From Annulohypoxylon bovei var. microspora (Eukaryota > Ascomycota > Sordariomycetes > Xylariales > Hypoxylaceae): a stretch of DNA of 64,000 nucleotides. Of the stretch, positions 31,701 through 42,185 are shown piece after piece. Every line of letters starts with the position of its first letter. The first letter of the stretch is position 1. The stretch is from the NCBI GenBank assembly GCA_022836615.1, contig MU405217.1, forward strand, positions 310,001 to 374,000, written 5' to 3'. The notes below the pieces were generated by a model. It did not search any database, was not told where the DNA came from, and was given only the letters and a program-made list of their open reading frames with translations. Made by a program: the position numbers and the translations under genes.

Positions 31701-33675
31701 AGACAGCATGGTTCTCTTCCATAACGCCTCTCCAGAAGTCGTTCTTGTCGAGTGCCTTAACGGCGCGATAAGCGGCATCTTGTTTTTGCTGGATTGTCAT
31801 CTCGACGCATAATCGCTTTTTATTAAAACGTTGGTTTACGTCGAACCTAGGGCATCCAGACGAGAGCACCCATTGGTTCCAGAATGGTTCGAGCCTAGTA
31901 CCCCCAGCTTTCTCACAGGCTCTCCGGAAAGCGTCTGCCCCTAGTATCTCATCCAAGGCCTGGCCGGAGGTGTTAGCCTTAGTAACCATCCTCCCTATTA
32001 TTTTGTACATGCCCATGCTGTTGGCCGATTTGGACATTCGTCGGTCTAGGATGAACAGGACCAACGGTGCCTTGAGATTCATAAAATCAACTTCAAAGTC
32101 GCCCAAGTAAAGGTGCTCGCCAAGGTCCTGGAGGCATGGCCGTCTGATGTCAATCTCCACAAGTTGGTCTGCCATCGCCTTCATTCGGAACCTGAACTCG
32201 TTGTTGCCACACAAGTGCTTCATGAAATGATCAGTTAGATACCACGCGATCCCGACGACAAGCCAAATGTCTGCCTTGGTATTGGGAATGATGTTGACTC
32301 CAAACCACTGACATGACAGTGAGTACGCCAGCTTTCTTGCAACTTCCACTTCGTTATCCACGATATCCTGAGGGTACAGTAGCCTGTTGCTACATAAAGA
32401 GAAGGCACATAGTGGTACAGTATCCTCAATCATGTCATCAACAAAGCAGATCTTGTAGCTCTCGAAGGGATACCGTCCAAACGAGAGCACCAAGTAATCT
32501 ACCGCCGTGACGAGGGTACAACAGGTGCTTCTGACCTCTGCGGCACGACCTGGGAGACAATACCCATGAACTTTGACCGCGTTGATGCCAAGCTTGTTGT
32601 CGTCTTCCTCACGACGAAATTCTGACCATAAATCCACGTGCTCGAAAGGGCCTACGGCGAAACCAATATGTTTTGCTGCCTTGTTACGATCGACTTCGAA
32701 AGTCATCGTTTTCTTCGTGTCATCGTCCTTATGAACCACTTCTCCGGTGAGGAACCCCGAGCAGACAACAGTCATATCTAGCACCTTATCTTCCTCCGTG
32801 AGCTCAACCCCGATTGTCTCGTTCTCATCTTCTTGAGGATCTTCCTCGTCACGCTTCCTCTTGCGATTTCCACTGAGGTCATTCAGGCCCTTAGACGTCT
32901 CTACCACAATTGGTCGGCGGAAGGCATCGCCGAGGGTGCGAGGACAGGTAACGGAGATCCTCCACGAATTTCGAGAGCCGGGGTCATCGATACATGGGAA
33001 GATGGACGAAGCCGTGCCGGGTTCGAGAGAGTGGCGCGTATAGACGTGCGGGTATCGAGTATCTCGTTCGTTGCAGCCAATGAATTGAAAACCATCACAC
33101 GTATTCTTCACTTTAAAAGGAATGCGAACTCTATAGCCGCCTACACCACCATCAGTGGTTAAAAGAAGGTCGCTCTGATCCGACTTCTGAGAATTTTTAT
33201 TCTTCTGTAAAACCTCATCCTTGGTCGGGAGTTTAACTCTGATGGATCCATTCAGAGGCGTGCAACACTTCAAGTCGTGATCTAGTGCCGAAACTTCTTT
33301 GCGTCGATGATGCAGCAACGGCGTCATGCGGTGTTTCTTAATCGCCCAGTGCGGTGCTGACAACAGATAGTTCTTAGGCGTCTGTATCAATTCACACGGG
33401 TCTACATATGAAGCTTCCACCTCGCAGTTGCTAACTGTGATCTGTGTCACATCGATTTCGCATTGGCGGGCGTCAATGAAGACCTCGGGGACGTCCTCGA
33501 GGGGAACGATAAGTATGTCGGATCGGCCATGGACACGCTGTCGGGCAAAGTCGATTTCTATATCGACGTCCTGCTTAAAGACGACATAAGGACGAGGAGG
33601 GGTGTCATCGGTAGGAAGGTCGATAGGAGGAGTATCGTCCTTCGCAGTGGATTCTGGCTCCACGATGCCCGGCAT
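28720..33675 (-). CDS. TAF2: TFIID subunit TAF2
   Basis: Second-largest TFIID subunit, contacting initiator DNA during RNA polymerase II preinitiation complex assembly. It is a single exon of 1,651 residues. The N-terminal half resembles M1 aminopeptidases but without a catalytic HExxH site, as is normal for TAF2: VFKQDVDIEIDFARQRVHGR near 32-51, TRYPHVYTRHSLEPG, FVDDMIEDTVPLCAFSLCSNR. A HEAT-like helical region follows, to about residue 1,150. The last 400 residues are low complexity: Pro-Lys-rich, then a Lys-Glu-Lys-Ser tandem tract at about 1,345-1,405, then Ser-Pro and basic segments ending with KLKIKLKAPTAGSG. It is convergent with the CDC26-like gene, and downstream of the SAS4-like gene on the same strand. 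Confidence 0.95.
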   Translation of the reverse strand: MPGIVEPESTAKDDTPPIDLPTDDTPPRPYVVFKQDVDIEIDFARQRVHGRSDILIVPLEDVPEVFIDARQCEIDVTQITVSNCEVEASYVDPCELIQTPKNYLLSAPHWAIKKHRMTPLLHHRRKEVSALDHDLKCCTPLNGSIRVKLPTKDEVLQKNKNSQKSDQSDLLLTTDGGVGGYRVRIPFKVKNTCDGFQFIGCNERDTRYPHVYTRHSLEPGTASSIFPCIDDPGSRNSWRISVTCPRTLGDAFRRPIVVETSKGLNDLSGNRKRKRDEEDPQEDENETIGVELTEEDKVLDMTVVCSGFLTGEVVHKDDDTKKTMTFEVDRNKAAKHIGFAVGPFEHVDLWSEFRREEDDNKLGINAVKVHGYCLPGRAAEVRSTCCTLVTAVDYLVLSFGRYPFESYKICFVDDMIEDTVPLCAFSLCSNRLLYPQDIVDNEVEVARKLAYSLSCQWFGVNIIPNTKADIWLVVGIAWYLTDHFMKHLCGNNEFRFRMKAMADQLVEIDIRRPCLQDLGEHLYLGDFEVDFMNLKAPLVLFILDRRMSKSANSMGMYKIIGRMVTKANTSGQALDEILGADAFRRACEKAGGTRLEPFWNQWVLSSGCPRFDVNQRFNKKRLCVEMTIQQKQDAAYRAVKALDKNDFWRGVMEENHAVYAGESQLSFTGPMTIRIHEADGTPYEHIVEIREDAAKSVKFEIPYNTKYKRLKRNRRQRERAMANNSRSNDDAPRDLYYLGDVMQHQDDMEAWDFRDWDEETETKMDQESYEWIRMDADFEWICEMQTNMPAYMYASQLQQDRDVVAQQDSMCYLHRVFSNVGPHPLMSTILARTALDARYYYGIRLMAIDELPRHAVKETMNWGLKHLLKTYQHFFCTPGTSIPIPNDFSDKRQYLVQRSILDTIARVRGEDGRCPKGARRFILEQLQHNDNRYNIYSDQPYICGLIQALATCQIPDEKVKQQQKVISFHHAETDDDEVMAEPVDTEPEQFCDLVLEEIDRFRRMDEYSPSYENCFTIAALDAYCRLMKAEVIPKRPTKFVEYLQDRTYDVVRIKACESLVEIGMLANKQFLRMFFLLASTDPSPFVREQVFKALCRGLASMAIGEDEEVEEPQSKPADDGLIVEQDTAVMDANKTAKARKEDLSAALAALKAKTTDDEDLQESIWRAIDSPVLTTAERLKFLELCSVLFNEDQSLLMCFPYPSYWKVERGDKVRGKCFVKFKRNYRTKPRKPRVIPKPPPKPEPKRTITLNLNRSMSISAKAATPTAEAPPLLPPAAASIPKSSDTVSAPKLTIPSLKQTPASKEKVSAPPAKESATQEPAPKKLKQSINTSVSRSATPSTSQEKPKEKLKEKLKEKSKEKSKEKSKEKSKEKLEKLEKPEKLEKSEKPKEKSKEKSKEKSKEKSKMGESHRDSISVLPPVRPTIELKQPEPKAPVPKTNGNTSQAPAKPSKSSKPLKRASTESDGPRPTKVVKLNTSKIPRKELERLETRQKVQKSRRLVTLKFTAWDRLRKRKSKTPQAGSIRATPKHRRPDDKSSGRSPRPSIGPASPAPRASESTQVTASSTAVSSSQNPTATPNTSFKSTSQSSQSSASGEKKRKPLPEMRKPLPSAAPASNPTPLPKPPSSVPAAAPKAPTKLKIKLKAPTAGSG
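29460..29640 (-). repeat. Coding minisatellite in TAF2 tail (Lys-Glu-Lys-Ser)
   Basis: Tandem 12 bp units, on the plus strand of the type TTCGACTTTTCC and TTCGATTTCTCC, encode repeated KEKS and variants KEKL, EKLEKPEK. Units near 29,566-29,616 are nearly identical, so the array is recent or kept by slippage. It stays in frame in every unit. Confidence 0.85.
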
Positions 33676-34913
33676 ATTGGGCGTCTGCGAAGCCGCTATG
33701 CTATTAAATAATCGTGGTCATCGGTGGAGGTAACACTCGATGGAAGATTTTCGCGTAAAAAGATAGTCGGTAATGAAAAGGATTGTAGCGGCGCAAGTGG
33801 ACTCGGAGATCGTCGGAAGGTGTTGAATAAGTAGGAGGAAAAGGTATTTACGTAGGTAATGAGAGGAAATGAGGAAATGCAGAAATGCAGAAATGCGGTA
33901 TCTTCGTATGCGAGTATGGATCACACGGCGCGACTTGTATGTAATTCGCAGTTATAACACGCGTAGAAGAAAATAAAGTTGATGTCAGTCGCGCGGAAAT
34001 CAGGATTTCCAGATGGCCTATCGCATAAAATAGACTGAATCGCAGGAAGAAAGTAAGTTTTGGTTGTTGAAATAAAGTCGTGAAGCCCAAGAACAGCCTT
34101 TGCGCGCGCCGCCTTCTAAACTTTGGAACTGGAGCTCTCGTCTACCTATCTCCTGCCTTAGCAGTTAGGTTCGGGGCTACGTATGATGGTGGTGACAGGG
34201 GACTATGTAAGTAGGTACCTATGTACTCCTGGTCCATGCACTTGCGAAAATATGGAGCAAAAACGTCTGGTACCTAAAGAGCTTAACCTTATTCTTTATT
34301 AAGCATCGAGCAGCTACCTATCATGTAGGTACCTCCTTCTAAGCACCCGGGCATTGAGTCACCTTCTTCGATTCTCTCTATTTGATCTTTTGTACATGAG
34401 TGACAATGTGCATCTAAATAGCAGAAAAAGTTTCAAGGTCGAACCGACAACTGACTATCGACTACTACATACATGTACCTTCGAAAGTTACACGTAAAAG
34501 TGCATACTCGAAGCTGATTCGGATTTTATTCTCCTACTATTAATAGATGTTATCACGTTTTGATATTGGTCTTATCATGAAAAGCAAAAGCATGCCACAA
34601 TCCAATACATTTCAATATCCAATAGATTTGCTCATTGACCAATAGGTAAATTCGTTCATTGAAGCTACTTAAGTGCCTTTCATGGTACGCAAGTATGATA
34701 GCATGTTTTATGTCCCTAGCAAATGCGTATACACGATCGTGAATAATCCCAGGTAAGTACTCGGCTAAACCATCGGACGTCCTAATTATCAGCTAATATA
34801 GGTAGGTATCGGCCGATAGGCATCCACGCAAAGCAATATTGCCGTGAAGGTTAAAATAGTCGCCAGCCCTGGAGAAACTTAGTACTTCCAAGGCTGAAGA
34901 ACAAGATGCCAAA
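33676..34913. other. TAF2 upstream region
   Basis: This 1.24 kb spacer lies between the SAS4-like stop and the TAF2 start. It holds the TAF2 promoter. A short direct repeat of GAAATGCA units occurs at about 33,868-33,898. Several GTAGGTACCTA copies lie at 34,210-34,330 and 34,800. No gene is supported. Confidence 0.4.
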
Positions 34914-36803
34914 TCAATGTTGACGTTGGCGTCTCTCTCGCCTCTTTTGCCTTTCGTGCGCCCTGAGGGTCTCCGCGTCTCGATATTCCTCTGGTAATTC
35001 AAAGTCGCCCTCCAGCATATCTGGTATGGGATGACCCCAGGCCACGATGGTTCTACCTCTTCGTCGACCTTTGTTAAGGGCAGCATCTCGCAGATGTTTC
35101 TTGTTGAAGAAAGAGGTAAACTCTTTCACCACACGAGGCTCCGATGGTATTGGGGGAGGTTCACCTCGAGATCTCTTCGAACTTGAGGCAGTGTACTTTG
35201 CTCGTGCCAACGCCTCATCAAGAAGTTGCTTTGCAGATGCATCGACATCGCTGTAATCTGGAGGATCACCGTCACTAACGTTGTCAGAGATGTCATCCTC
35301 TGCTTCGTCAACCTCAAGTATCACCACGTCCTCATCCGATCCCTCCGCTTCATCTGCTTGAGCCTCATCATTCTCGTCATTCTCGTCAACTTCTTCTTCG
35401 TTTTCTACCTCTTCCGCCAATGCCCGTTCCTTCAAAAGCTTCCTCTTCTTCTCTTCCTGACTCCATATCCGAAATTTCTCCAATATCACTTGACATCCCT
35501 TAATGAAGTGATCTCGAGCAGGTTCGAAGGTCTTCTTGCGGCTTTCGGTAACGCCACTAACGCCCATCGTTCTCAGCCAGTCATGACCTTGTAGCTCGCC
35601 GAGCAGTCGGATGATCTGATCTTTCTCATGCTGCGCGCGACCTTTCTCCGTATTACGAATAGATTTCTCTAGCCTCTCGGCCTTCTTATGTGACGGCTCA
35701 AAATAGGCATCTGGTAAAGGATCTTCGCCATCTTTGTCATTATATCTTGCCTGGAGAAAGGCGAAGCTAATTCGTTGAGAATCGTGCAAGTCGCTAAATA
35801 GATCACCTCCATATGTTCGCACTGTATCGTGGTGGGGCCGATCGCAGGAGTTTAGCGCTCTTTGTGGAGAGGGGATAGGGGGCTGTGATTGACGGGTATT
35901 AGGGAGGGGATGGGGATTGGTATCGACGAGAATGATTGGGGTATCAAGGTTGAGTATATCTGTTTAATAGAATCGTCAGCATCGTTGGCAATTGAATGTC
36001 ATTAGAAGGATTGAGATGTCGCATTGTTGGATTGTTGGTAGTACCAAAATAATTGTTTACTTACGTTGCTCTTTAGGATCATTGCCGATTACTTCGTCAT
36101 AATCGGGGAAATATGCCGATAGTTCGCTCTTAAATCGTGTCGCCTCCTGTGACCTCAATTTGCGACCGGGCCGTTCTTTTGCGGAACTGGTGTCAGCTGC
36201 ACTTGGTTGCAGTCTATCCAATTCATGTTTAATTCCATTAATAGCCTTCGCCTTATGTTTTTTTAAAGGAGGTTCTATTGTTGTCGCCGTCTTGGAATCT
36301 TGTTGTAGAACGGGAGGAAGAGGAGGCGACTTGTGGATTGTTGCGACAACGGTCGGGGTCGGGATCGGTTCGTTGATAGTGGTAGTAGCAGTAGCAGTAG
36401 GGTTAGGGGGTTGTGGTGGTGGCTGTGGCTGGGTCCTCACTGTGATAGTTTTAGGAGGACTAGTGGAAGGTTGTATGGGTCTGGAGAGAATCTCGACCGT
36501 TATTCTAGTTCTCTTAGGTTTATGAGGGTCGTAATTATTCACAATAGAATCGAGCGGTCGCTTCATTCGCGGTGGACTAGGTTGTTGTAAGATATTCTGC
36601 GAATTTCGCGTCTTGATTTGTGTCGCGATGGCATGAGCATGTTTAGCAACCACGCTATTAGCGTCAAGACTTGCAGCAGTTGAATTACTATGTTTAGTAT
36701 CTTGATGAAGGTGGGCGCGTCGCTGGTGCTGGTTCATGTGCTGCTGATAATGGGATTGCGGGCGTTGAAGCGATTCAACTCGTCGCGTAGAGGTGGCCAT
36801 CAT
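34914..36803 (-). CDS. SAS4-domain chromatin protein (something-about-silencing 4 like)
   Basis: Two exons (36803-36065 and 35959-34914), 594 residues. The 105 bp intron (GTAAGT donor, AAACAG acceptor) joins PKEQ to HILNLDTPIILVDTNP in frame. Exon 1 is Gln-, Pro- and Thr-rich with basic patches, ending in FKSELSAYFPDYDEVIG. Exon 2 carries the SAS4-domain core: SIRNTEKGRAQHEKDQIIRL, LQGHDWLRTMGVSGVTES and FEPARDHFIKGCQVILEKF. A long Glu-Asp acidic stretch and a basic C-terminus follow. In yeast Sas4 is part of the SAS histone acetyltransferase complex opposing silencing at boundaries. Whether this filamentous-fungal protein works in the same complex cannot be read from sequence. Confidence 0.85.
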
Positions 36804-37991
36804 TTGATGTATAAGAAATTGTCATGGCGATCGCTTGGTGGCACAGGACAATATGTTGACAGGTTGATATGGTATTTCTCAATTGCGCATTGACATCGAA
36901 GATTACTAGGTAGGTAGACATGGACTAGGTTATTCAACTTCAAGAATTTTTCAATTTTTCAAGTTCCCAAGCCCAAAAACTTTCTGGGCGCTGCTGTCAT
37001 CAATTGACGGATTGTACATTTGTCGCTTGGTGCTTGGTACTCACTCTATTGCTGCGCACACGCGGGCGCTACAGTGTACCTCCGTTACCTCCTTTATGGT
37101 TTAGCACTGGGTCCCTTCAACTCAGATTGCGCCTCCTATCTGCTAATTGTCTACTCTGGGACAAGGTTGTGTGAGTCATATTAGCACTGTATCATCAAAC
37201 CATATCAGAATGTACCTATGTACTATTATACATGCACATATGCATATACCTAAGTACCTAAGTACCTTACATAATAGCATATGCATTTAAGTCTAGACCT
37301 GCTGACGTCGCACAGGCTGAGACTACCTACATATATTCCATAGGGCTGTCGAGGTGACACATGCTCTAATATATTTCATGTCGAGTCAGTTTGTCGCCAA
37401 AACATATCTGACTTATATAGTACGTTTATCGCTCGTATTTGCTGAAATATCAAGTCATGGCCCTTCAATTCTTATTAGTCTTTCTATCCTCAACAATGTA
37501 CAGTTCAAGTTGAATCGTCATTGCTAACATTGAAGGGTTCACTATATAAAAAGGATGCCTACCTACTCCAAGTCTCAGTGTGAATTTCAAGTGACACACA
37601 ATGGTAAAAAGATACAACACCGAAATAGCGGGAGCGTTCAATGGGCACTTTCCTAAATTTATATCTGTTTCAACCTATAACGTCAGCTCGTTACACAGAC
37701 TAAATCATACATTGAGGCGTGTACCTATCGTATTACGGCTTGCCGCTTAACCGGTTGGATTATACCGGTACCTAGGTAGGTTTATTGCGTCATTCTGAAC
37801 AAAGCTGCAGACAATATCAGGCACTCAACTCAAAGCTCCTTACACCTGCATCTACTATGTATCTAACAATTCCCTAAAATTATTCGACCTTTAGGGACCT
37901 ATGGTAAGGCAATTTCTACCTATGAATAGTCACGCATGGCATTCTCCTATTGTATTACAACTTTAGGGAATCTCAATTCTCTTTCCTAATA
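36804..37991. promoter_or_regulatory. Divergent spacer SAS4-like / IQ-motif gene
   Basis: This 1.19 kb between two start codons holds both promoters. GTACCTAAGTACCTAAGTACC at about 37,246-37,267 and GGTACCTAGGTAGG at about 37,769 are strong copies of the dispersed motif. A CTATATAAAAAGG TATA-like element lies at about 37,541-37,553, far from either start. No gene is supported. Confidence 0.4.
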
Positions 37992-40130
37992 ATGTCCTCT
38001 GTCGATCTAAGTGGCAAAATGCCCGAAGGGAACCCTACCGATCATACGTCACCTATACCGTCTTCTCTGCAAAGACGATCGCCGTCCTTTTTATCTCCAT
38101 CTCCGTCTCTATCTTCATCTCCGTCGCCATTGCAAGCCCCGCAGAATGCCGCCGCCCCAGAGCCAGCGCCACTACCGTTAACCCCACTATCGTCACCCGG
38201 TCTGCTTCATAGAGATTCTACAACTTCGCCCGATTCATCCACCACGTCGCATAAGAGCCGCCAGGAGTATTTGGACTCTTTGCAACCACCGTCACAAGAG
38301 GAATTCCAAAGATTAGCAAAAGTACAGGAACAGCGTGAGAGGGAGCATAAACGTCGCAGCCAGGAATTACGCCATCAGAGCATAACTATAGCCCAGAAGA
38401 ACATGGAGGCAAGACAAGACTTTATGCAGACGAAGGCCGCCGAGGAGGAGGAAGAAGAAATAAGACACCACCACTCCATATTCGGGCACAGACTCTCTCA
38501 TTCTAAATCGCGCTCCAGGCCGAGCAGTAAGAGTGCAACAACTAATGGAGGAAGTGCTACGGAGGATACCCTCAGGTCGAAGGCAGCCACCGTAATCCAG
38601 CGGACTTATCGCGGATACCGTGTACGTAGAGAGATGCGAGGGTTAGGGTTAGACGCAACCACCAGGTGGACCCATGCCATAAGAGACGCCCAATGGAAGA
38701 ATTTGACCACACCGCGAGCACGACAGAACAGCATGTTAAGTATCGGGGATGAAGACGCGGATAATGAGACAAGGCCCACTAGTAGTCGATCCGCAGCACG
38801 AAGAAATTGGATGAAAGTTGCGACAATAGCCCGACGCGCCGGCGGGGATGAGGATTCCAACCACTCGGACGGCAGTTCATCATCGTCGCTCGACGAAGAA
38901 GAGTTACAAGGGATGACAGCGGAAAAGAGGGCAGATGCCAGGAAAAAATGGATGAAGGCGAAAGCCAAGAGACGAAAGCATGCTCAAATGATGGGCTTAC
39001 CGTACTTTTTAGAGATGGTGGACCTCAAACACCGCTACGGAAGCAACTTGAGAGTCTATCACGAAGAATGGAAAAGATCCAATACGAACGAGAATTTCTT
39101 CTACTGGCTAGATCATGGTGAGGGAAAGCAAATAGACTTGGTTGCTTGTCCAAGAGAAAGGCTAGATCGCGAACAAGTTCGATACCTGAGTAGAGAAGAA
39201 AGACAATATTATCTGGTGAGGGTAGACTTGGAAGGGCGTTTGGTCTGGGCGAAGAATGGCATGAGAATCGACACGGCGGAAAACTGGAAGGATAGTATTC
39301 ACGGAGTCGTACCAGCAGACGACCCTACACCGACTTTCTCCCCGGTTGTCGAGTCGCATATTCAAGCAAAATCCAGCATCGACGCAACCCCACGTCCACA
39401 TCCACAAGATCGCTCAGATTCCTCGAATTCTTCGCAAGAGTCGAAGCTAGAAGCCGCAATGGCAGCCAAGTACGCAAACCCGGGCTTTGATAACGCAAAA
39501 GGTGTCCGGAAGGTCCGGCACGTGTCGGCGGCGACCATCTTCGACAAGCTACTACGCAAGACGGTCCGCAAGAACACGTGGATATTCGTAGCGGATACCT
39601 CGTTTCGCCTGTACGTCGGTATTAAAGCCAGCGGCGCCTTCCAGCACAGCTCCTTTCTGCAGGGGTCCCGCATCTCAGCCGCGGGCCTAATCAAGATCAA
39701 GAACGGCCGCCTATCGAGCCTATCCCCCTTATCGGGCCACTATCGCCCGCCGGCCTCCAATTTTCGCGCCTTCGTGCACAGTCTCGAGGACGAAGGCGTG
39801 GACATGTCGCACGTGAGCATCAGCAAGAGCTACGCCGTATTGGTCGGGCTGGAGGCATACATCAAGACTAAGGCGAAAGGCAAGGAGGCCATGCAGAAAC
39901 TGACGAAAAAGAAGCAGAAGATACTAGACCCCGAAGAAGCTAAGAGGAGGGAGGAGGACGAGAGGGATAAGAGCCAGAGCGCGGCCACGGAAAGGAAAGT
40001 CATTGAAAAGGAGAGGGAGAAAGAGGAGATCAAACGCACCGAGAATAAGGCCATGTTCAAGTCCATGCAAAGGTGGGGTCTTCGACCTAGGGCGCCGGCT
40101 GGACAGAAAGATGGCGAGACTACAGGATGA
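37992..40130 (+). CDS. IQ calmodulin-binding protein, plant-IQM-like
   Basis: A 712-residue single-exon protein; I start at ATG 37992. The frame is open a further 14 codons upstream without another ATG. The N-terminus is Ser-Pro-rich and disordered. One IQ motif (ATVIQRTYRGYRVRREMRG, about 199-217) should bind calmodulin. The central part (about 330-440) includes PYFLEMVDLKHRYGSNLRVYHEEW and NENFFYWLDHGEGK. The C-terminal part includes NTWIFVADTSFRLYVGIK, FQHSSFLQGSRISAAGLIKI and LSGHYRPPASNFRAF (near 580). That order, IQ motif followed by these blocks, is the architecture of plant IQM proteins. A highly charged coiled tail (630-700) ends the protein. Biochemical function is unknown to me. 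Confidence 0.88.
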   Translation: MSSVDLSGKMPEGNPTDHTSPIPSSLQRRSPSFLSPSPSLSSSPSPLQAPQNAAAPEPAPLPLTPLSSPGLLHRDSTTSPDSSTTSHKSRQEYLDSLQPPSQEEFQRLAKVQEQREREHKRRSQELRHQSITIAQKNMEARQDFMQTKAAEEEEEEIRHHHSIFGHRLSHSKSRSRPSSKSATTNGGSATEDTLRSKAATVIQRTYRGYRVRREMRGLGLDATTRWTHAIRDAQWKNLTTPRARQNSMLSIGDEDADNETRPTSSRSAARRNWMKVATIARRAGGDEDSNHSDGSSSSSLDEEELQGMTAEKRADARKKWMKAKAKRRKHAQMMGLPYFLEMVDLKHRYGSNLRVYHEEWKRSNTNENFFYWLDHGEGKQIDLVACPRERLDREQVRYLSREERQYYLVRVDLEGRLVWAKNGMRIDTAENWKDSIHGVVPADDPTPTFSPVVESHIQAKSSIDATPRPHPQDRSDSSNSSQESKLEAAMAAKYANPGFDNAKGVRKVRHVSAATIFDKLLRKTVRKNTWIFVADTSFRLYVGIKASGAFQHSSFLQGSRISAAGLIKIKNGRLSSLSPLSGHYRPPASNFRAFVHSLEDEGVDMSHVSISKSYAVLVGLEAYIKTKAKGKEAMQKLTKKKQKILDPEEAKRREEDERDKSQSAATERKVIEKEREKEEIKRTENKAMFKSMQRWGLRPRAPAGQKDGETTG

Positions 40131-40900
40131 AGGGGTGCATTGACGATAAATCGAGATGAATAGCATTGGGTTGGTTCGCATTCTATGAGTTAAAATGGGA
40201 TTAGAGGGTCCCCGATTGAAGCCTTGGCTACTGGCGTTTGCGTTGTGATATCCCTTGTGTTTACGGTATAGCAAGTCGGAGCATATAACAATGCTTAGTA
40301 ATTAGACATTATGAAGGTCTATAAGATCTTTACCATTAATAATGCCAGCGCCTCGCTAAACGAGTAACTGGCTTGTAGAATTATAATTCAATGTATGAAT
40401 ATATGGTATAACTATATGATATTCTCTTTACTCTCGCCGCGCAAGACAAGTGTTGAAAGCTTACGCCAAGCTATGTAGGTAGCTATGTACATGGAAAGAC
40501 AGCGCAAGCCGCGTGGGGGAACAGGACAAGTGGATTGCGAGAGGCTCAGCCACTGCAAGAGCAGAAGCTGGACGCTTGAAACTAGCGACCAGTTCGGTGA
40601 GCATGCGTGACCCTTGTACGGTTGCATTGCAGTTGGTCGGTATATAGAGTTGGGCAGCGTTTCGGTAGGGACCTACAAAAAAAAGAAATTGAAAAAGAAA
40701 AAGACGAGGCTTTCCATTGTAGAGTGCAGTGTGGGTTCAGCTGCGCGAATTTCACGATCAGAAGTAGTAATTTCTCGCAAGGCTTGAGCTGAGAGGCCAT
40801 CTCGGTAGCACTTTGGGAAGCAGGCTGCAGCCAGCAAAACTCTGCGTTGATATGGCCTAACCTACGAACTAGCACCCAGCACAGTACAACAAGCCTCCGT
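40131..40900. other. Convergent spacer IQ-motif gene / mannanase
   Basis: 770 bp between two 3' ends. No gene is seen. An AT-rich block lies at 40,290-40,440, a TGTAGGTAGCTATGTACATGG motif near 40,474, and an A-rich tract at about 40,676-40,710. Confidence 0.5.
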
Positions 40901-42185
40901 CTATTTGATGGCAGAAACGTGATTCGTAACCAAGCAAGTCCACTCCGAGGAGCCGGTGTAGATGGTAAAGCCGTCGTTGTGAGTCTGCCCCGTGCTCAGC
41001 GTCATGCCCAGCTGCCAGAACAGGTCCGCCGCCAAGCCGTTGGTCGAGAGCGCCGTGTTCTGCCACTTGCCCTCGATGCCGCAGTGGTCCGTCGTCGATC
41101 CGTCTAGCTCACGCCGTTAGCCTCACGTTCTCACACGTACATGACTCGTAACGTTGGGTTGGTAGGCGGATAGATAGGTAGGTAGGTAGGTAGACAGCGA
41201 GCGCAACTCACATTCCTCAAACAAGCACGGCTTCCCCGCGGCCTCACACGCCTTGCCGTGGGCCTCGATCCAGCCGTTGCCCCAGTCGTACTGCGTGCCC
41301 CAGGTGCTCGGGTACAAGTGAAAGGTGCCGAAATCCAGGGTCTCGATCTTCAGGTTCGCCGCGAAATCCAAGCCCTCCCCGAACTGGTAGGGGTAGCTGC
41401 CGTCTCCGGCGAGGCCGAAGCCCTCGTCCCCGAGCGTGACCATGTGGTTCGGGTCGAGGCTCTTGACGTAGGCGGAGGTGGCCGCGGCCCAGCTGGTCAG
41501 GACGCTGGTCTGGCAGCCGTTGCAGCGCGGCTCGTTGGCCAGCTCCCACGCGAAGATCGCCGACGAGTTGGCGTACCGCGACACCACCGCTTTGATGTAG
41601 GCTTTGTACTGCGTCTGCGCGGCTGTGTTGGTGTACCAGGTTGCCTGGCTGCCGCCGAAGGCGGTTACGTACTGTAGATAGATATGAGGATGAGCACTTA
41701 TGACCTTAAGACTTAAAACTCACAGCAGGCATGCCTCCGTAATCGCTCCAATTATTCACGAAATTGATAATCAGCTTAACGCCCTTCTTCTCCGCGGCCT
41801 GGACCACGTAATCGAGTCTCTGCAGGCCGTTTGCCCCGGTGTTGATTGTCGAGCCGCTGCGGGATAGGTACTGGAAGTACACGGTTCCGGACCCGGGTTG
41901 GGACGTCACGTCGTTGAAACCCCAGACACGCAGGATTTTATGACCAGCTTGGTTGAGCGCATCGAACGTCTTGTCCACGTCTGCGTTGTTCGTCAGGAAG
42001 CTGATCCAGTAGCTGTTCGTGCCCGCGTAGTACTTGGTCTCGCCGTCGATGTTGAACAGCAGCCCGTCCGCCTTCGGGTAGTCCGCTGCGGCGGGAGACG
42101 GGACGGCGGCTACGTCCGAAGCGCTGATAGCTGCGGCCGAGACGGCGCCGATGAGCGAGAGAAGTGCGGCTCCGAGATACCTCAT
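40901..42185 (-). CDS. Secreted endo-1,4-beta-mannanase, GH5 family
   Basis: Cleaves beta-1,4-mannan in plant cell walls outside the cell. Three exons (42185-41724, 41671-41212, 41103-40901) give 374 residues. The signal peptide is [19 protein letters not shown]. Family marks are [41 protein letters not shown] with the acid/base Glu near 199-200, [12 protein letters not shown], and CLFEEYGST with the nucleophile Glu at 306 or 307, rebuilt across intron 2. The C-terminal exon ends [10 protein letters not shown]. There is no carbohydrate-binding module. GC content is far higher than in the flanking DNA. The start at 42185 is chosen because the signal peptide begins there; the frame remains open upstream but is not signal-like. 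Confidence 0.95.
41175..41193. repeat. (TAGG)n repeat inside mannanase intron 2
   Basis: Nearly five TAGG units lie within the 108 bp second intron (41104-41211), making it about twice the length of most introns here. This is the only clear copy of the dispersed GGTA motif inside a gene in this window. Confidence 0.8.
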
